The notes under the pieces were generated by a model. It worked only from the letters and a program-made list of their open reading frames with translations, ran no database searches and had not been told where the DNA came from. 7,238 nucleotides of DNA from an uncultured Clostridia bacterium (lineage in GTDB: Bacteria > Bacillota > Clostridia > TANB77 > CAG-508), in NCBI GenBank assembly GCA_947623615.1, contig CANQHH010000064.1:1-7238 (forward strand), read 5' to 3'. Made by a program: the position numbers and the translations under genes. This document shows, piece by piece, positions 5,556-7,238 of the stretch. Position 1 is the stretch's first letter, and each line of letters begins with the position of its first letter.

Positions 5556-7238
5556 TTATTTAACTTTTATAGATTTTACTGTTGAATATGAACTATATAT
5601 TCTTTTTCCATTTACTGTTTTATATGATCTTACTTTGAAATAATATCTTTTTCCTTTTTTCAAGCTACTTTTTGTATATTTTACTGTACCTGATTTTGTT
5701 ATTGTTTTTATTTTTGAATATTTACCATTTTTACTTGTTGACATATATATTTGATATCCACTTACACCAGATATTTTTTTCCATTTTAATGTAGCTTTTT
5801 TGCTTTTTGTTGTTAAAGATGTTATCTTTGTTGTTGATGGCTTTGTTGCAGTTTTTACTTGTGTTGAATATGAACCATAATGTCTTGAACCACTTACTGT
5901 TTTATATGCTCTTACTTTAAATAAATATGTTTCCCCTGCTTTTAATTTTTTTATTGTATATGATTTATTAGTTGTTCTTGCTAAATATTCATATGTTTTC
6001 TTTTTAGGATTCCATTTATATATTGAATATCCTGAAGCACCTGTAACTTTTGACCATTTTATTGTTATTTTAGATGTTGTTTGACTTGATACTTTTAAAC
6101 CTGTTGGTTTCTTTGGTAATATATAAAATGTTTTTATTATTGTTCCTGAATATTTTCCTTTACCAGTAATTTTAACAGTTGCTTTTCCTGTATTTACATT
6201 ATTTGAATATGATACACTATAATCAGTTTTATCTTTTAATTTTACTCCACCATATTTTACAACTAATCCACTTTGTTTTATAGCTTTTCCTGTGTATGTT
6301 TTATTAGCTATTCCAGATACTGAACATTTAGAAAAAGCTATTGTATAATATTTATATTTAATATCATTATTTAATGCATATTTATGTGCTGCTGAGTTTT
6401 TTACAACATATAATATTAAATTAGGATTTGCATTATAGAATGCATCATTTGCTATATACACATCATCACTTGCTGTTGGTATTGTAACTGTTTTTAACGA
6501 TTTACATTCTTTGAAAGCACTAGAGTCTATACCTTTTATGCTTTCTGGAAATGTTATTGTTTCTAATTTACTACAATATTGGAATGCTTCCCAACCAACA
6601 TTTCTTAAACTTGTTGGCATTTTTAAAGTTTTTAAATTTGCACAGTTTTCAAATGCACTTGTACCTATTTCAGTTACCCCATTTGGTAAACTTATATTTG
6701 TTAAACTTGTGCAATCTTTAAATGTTGATTGTGATATTTCTGTTACTTTTGATGGTACTGTTACATTATTTAATCTTGTACAACCTTCAAATACACCTGG
6801 ATCCATCTCAGTTATACTATTTGGTAATTTTATACTTGTTAAGCTTGTGCATCCTGCAAATGAAGCATTTTCTAGTTTTACAACACTAGATGGAATTGTA
6901 ACATTAGTTAAACTAGTACATCCTGCAAACAAACCATCCATTACACAGTCTATTCCATTTGGCAATACTACACTTTTTAATTTTTCACAATCTCTAAATG
7001 CATTGAATTGTATTTCTTTTACTGTTGCAGGTATTGTTACACTTGTTAAATTTTTGCAATCATAAAATGCATGATCTGCAATTACTGTTACTCTTATTCC
7101 ATCTATAGCACTTGGAATTACAGCACTTGTAGCATTTTCATCGCAATCAGTAATTCTTATTGTTCCATTTTCTCCATAAACGTCAAATGTTAAATTTCCA
7201 TATGTTCCTGCAAATACTTTGTTTGGTAAACAAAGGGC
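5556..7238 (-). CDS. Secreted BspA-like leucine-rich-repeat protein with FN3-like domains, 5'-truncated by window edge
   Basis: The frame is open from the right edge to TAA at 5556, giving 560 residues; a start called at the TTG at 6965 would cut through the repeats and is rejected. The visible N-terminus, ALCLPNKVFA followed by GTYGNLTF, looks like the end of a signal peptide cleaved after Ala10, so only about 15-25 residues are probably missing. After a lead-in strand region (11-55) come nine 23-residue BspA/LRR_5 repeats (56-262) and a capping segment (263-299). A Gly/Thr/Lys-rich beta domain resembling the MBG or Ig-like modules found beside such repeats follows (about 301-374), then two FN3-like domains (about 376-465 and 467-560). 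The C-terminal half is very rich in Lys, Tyr, Ser and Thr, hence basic. No LPxTG, S-layer or choline-binding motif is present at the C-terminus, so it is either released or held by charge. Family members act in adhesion and surface interactions; the role here is inferred only. The terminator follows closely, so it is the last gene of its transcript. Confidence 0.9.
   Translation of the reverse strand, partial: ALCLPNKVFAGTYGNLTFDVYGENGTIRITDCDENATSAVIPSAIDGIRVTVIADHAFYDCKNLTSVTIPATVKEIQFNAFRDCEKLKSVVLPNGIDCVMDGLFAGCTSLTNVTIPSSVVKLENASFAGCTSLTSIKLPNSITEMDPGVFEGCTRLNNVTVPSKVTEISQSTFKDCTSLTNISLPNGVTEIGTSAFENCANLKTLKMPTSLRNVGWEAFQYCSKLETITFPESIKGIDSSAFKECKSLKTVTIPTASDDVYIANDAFYNANPNLILYVVKNSAAHKYALNNDIKYKYYTIAFSKCSVSGIANKTYTGKAIKQSGLVVKYGGVKLKDKTDYSVSYSNNVNTGKATVKITGKGKYSGTIIKTFYILPKKPTGLKVSSQTTSKITIKWSKVTGASGYSIYKWNPKKKTYEYLARTTNKSYTIKKLKAGETYLFKVRAYKTVSGSRHYGSYSTQVKTATKPSTTKITSLTTKSKKATLKWKKISGVSGYQIYMSTSKNGKYSKIKTITKSGTVKYTKSSLKKGKRYYFKVRSYKTVNGKRIYSSYSTVKSIKVK
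5559..6113 (-). repeat. Two tandem FN3-like domains
   Basis: Residues about 376-465 and 467-560 of the secreted protein align as two copies. Each begins with a TxxxITI/ATLKW strand, contains GxSGYxIY, and ends in 'Y-x-FKVR-x-YKTV-x-G-x-R-x-Y-x-SYST'. The final motif is also similar at DNA level, at 5581-5650 and 5863-5935, offset by 282 bases (94 codons), indicating an internal duplication. Confidence 0.8.
6453..7073 (-). repeat. Nine tandem 69-bp units encoding 23-residue BspA-type leucine-rich repeats
   Basis: The unit consensus is x-x-F-x-x-C-x-x-L-x-x-[VIL]-x-[ILVMF]-P-x-x-[VIL] plus five more residues. The nine units (protein residues 56-262) are all exactly 23 residues, with no insertion or deletion. 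Cys at unit position 6 is present in all nine and Pro at position 15 in all nine. Units 3 and 4 both carry FAGCTSLT and are the most alike. Confidence 0.92.

Noticed and set aside
6511..7065. 184-codon plus-strand open frame opposite the leucine-rich repeats
   Set aside because: It is antisense to a clear repeat protein; the 69-base periodicity keeps stops out of this frame throughout. No ribosome binding site is evident and its residue pattern simply mirrors the repeat.
6453..7073. Periodic 69-base repeats considered as a CRISPR-like or satellite array
   Set aside because: The periodicity is in frame, encodes 23-residue protein repeats, and the units are diverged in DNA without repeat-spacer organisation.

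Overview
The window comes from a very AT-rich (by eye well under one-third G+C) low-GC Gram-positive genome, most likely an anaerobic member of the Clostridia. The grounds are strong AGGAGG-type ribosome binding sites before every gene whose start is visible, AT-biased codon use, a PASTA-bearing class A penicillin-binding protein, a DUF1189-type membrane protein and a BspA-like leucine-rich-repeat secreted protein. No species can be named from the sequence. All five genes read on the minus strand, so gene order runs from high to low coordinates.

Right part (5556-7238): a gene for a secreted surface-type protein, open at the window edge and missing only its extreme N-terminus. It has the end of a signal peptide, nine exact 23-residue BspA-type leucine-rich repeats, a short beta-rich domain and two fibronectin-III-like domains. 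A strong hairpin (5501-5541) follows its stop codon and probably terminates it.

Centre and left (1-5422): after a 170-base intergenic region with a candidate promoter come four tightly packed genes. They encode a bifunctional class A PBP with a C-terminal PASTA domain (2653-5385), cysteinyl-tRNA synthetase cysS (1234-2634), a DUF1189-like multi-pass membrane protein (175-1218) and the first 52 codons of a membrane protein that resembles the N-terminus of FtsH (1-156). The gaps are 18, 15 and 18 bases. Each downstream ribosome binding site lies in the gap and there is no room for separate terminators or leaders, so the four are very probably one operon. It would combine peptidoglycan synthesis, cysteine charging of tRNA and probably membrane-protein quality control. 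cysS has no T-box leader here.

I see no clear undescribed defence, mobile or biosynthetic system. The best non-routine signals are a perfect 12-bp inverted repeat inside cysS codons 15-24, which looks like an intrinsic terminator for antisense transcription, and a 20-bp palindrome at the start of the DUF1189 gene. Others are a duplicated Cys-x10-Cys module in the PBP tail and the unusual operon company of cysS. There is no gene-free stretch longer than 300 bases and no tRNA, rRNA, CRISPR or insertion sequence was seen.
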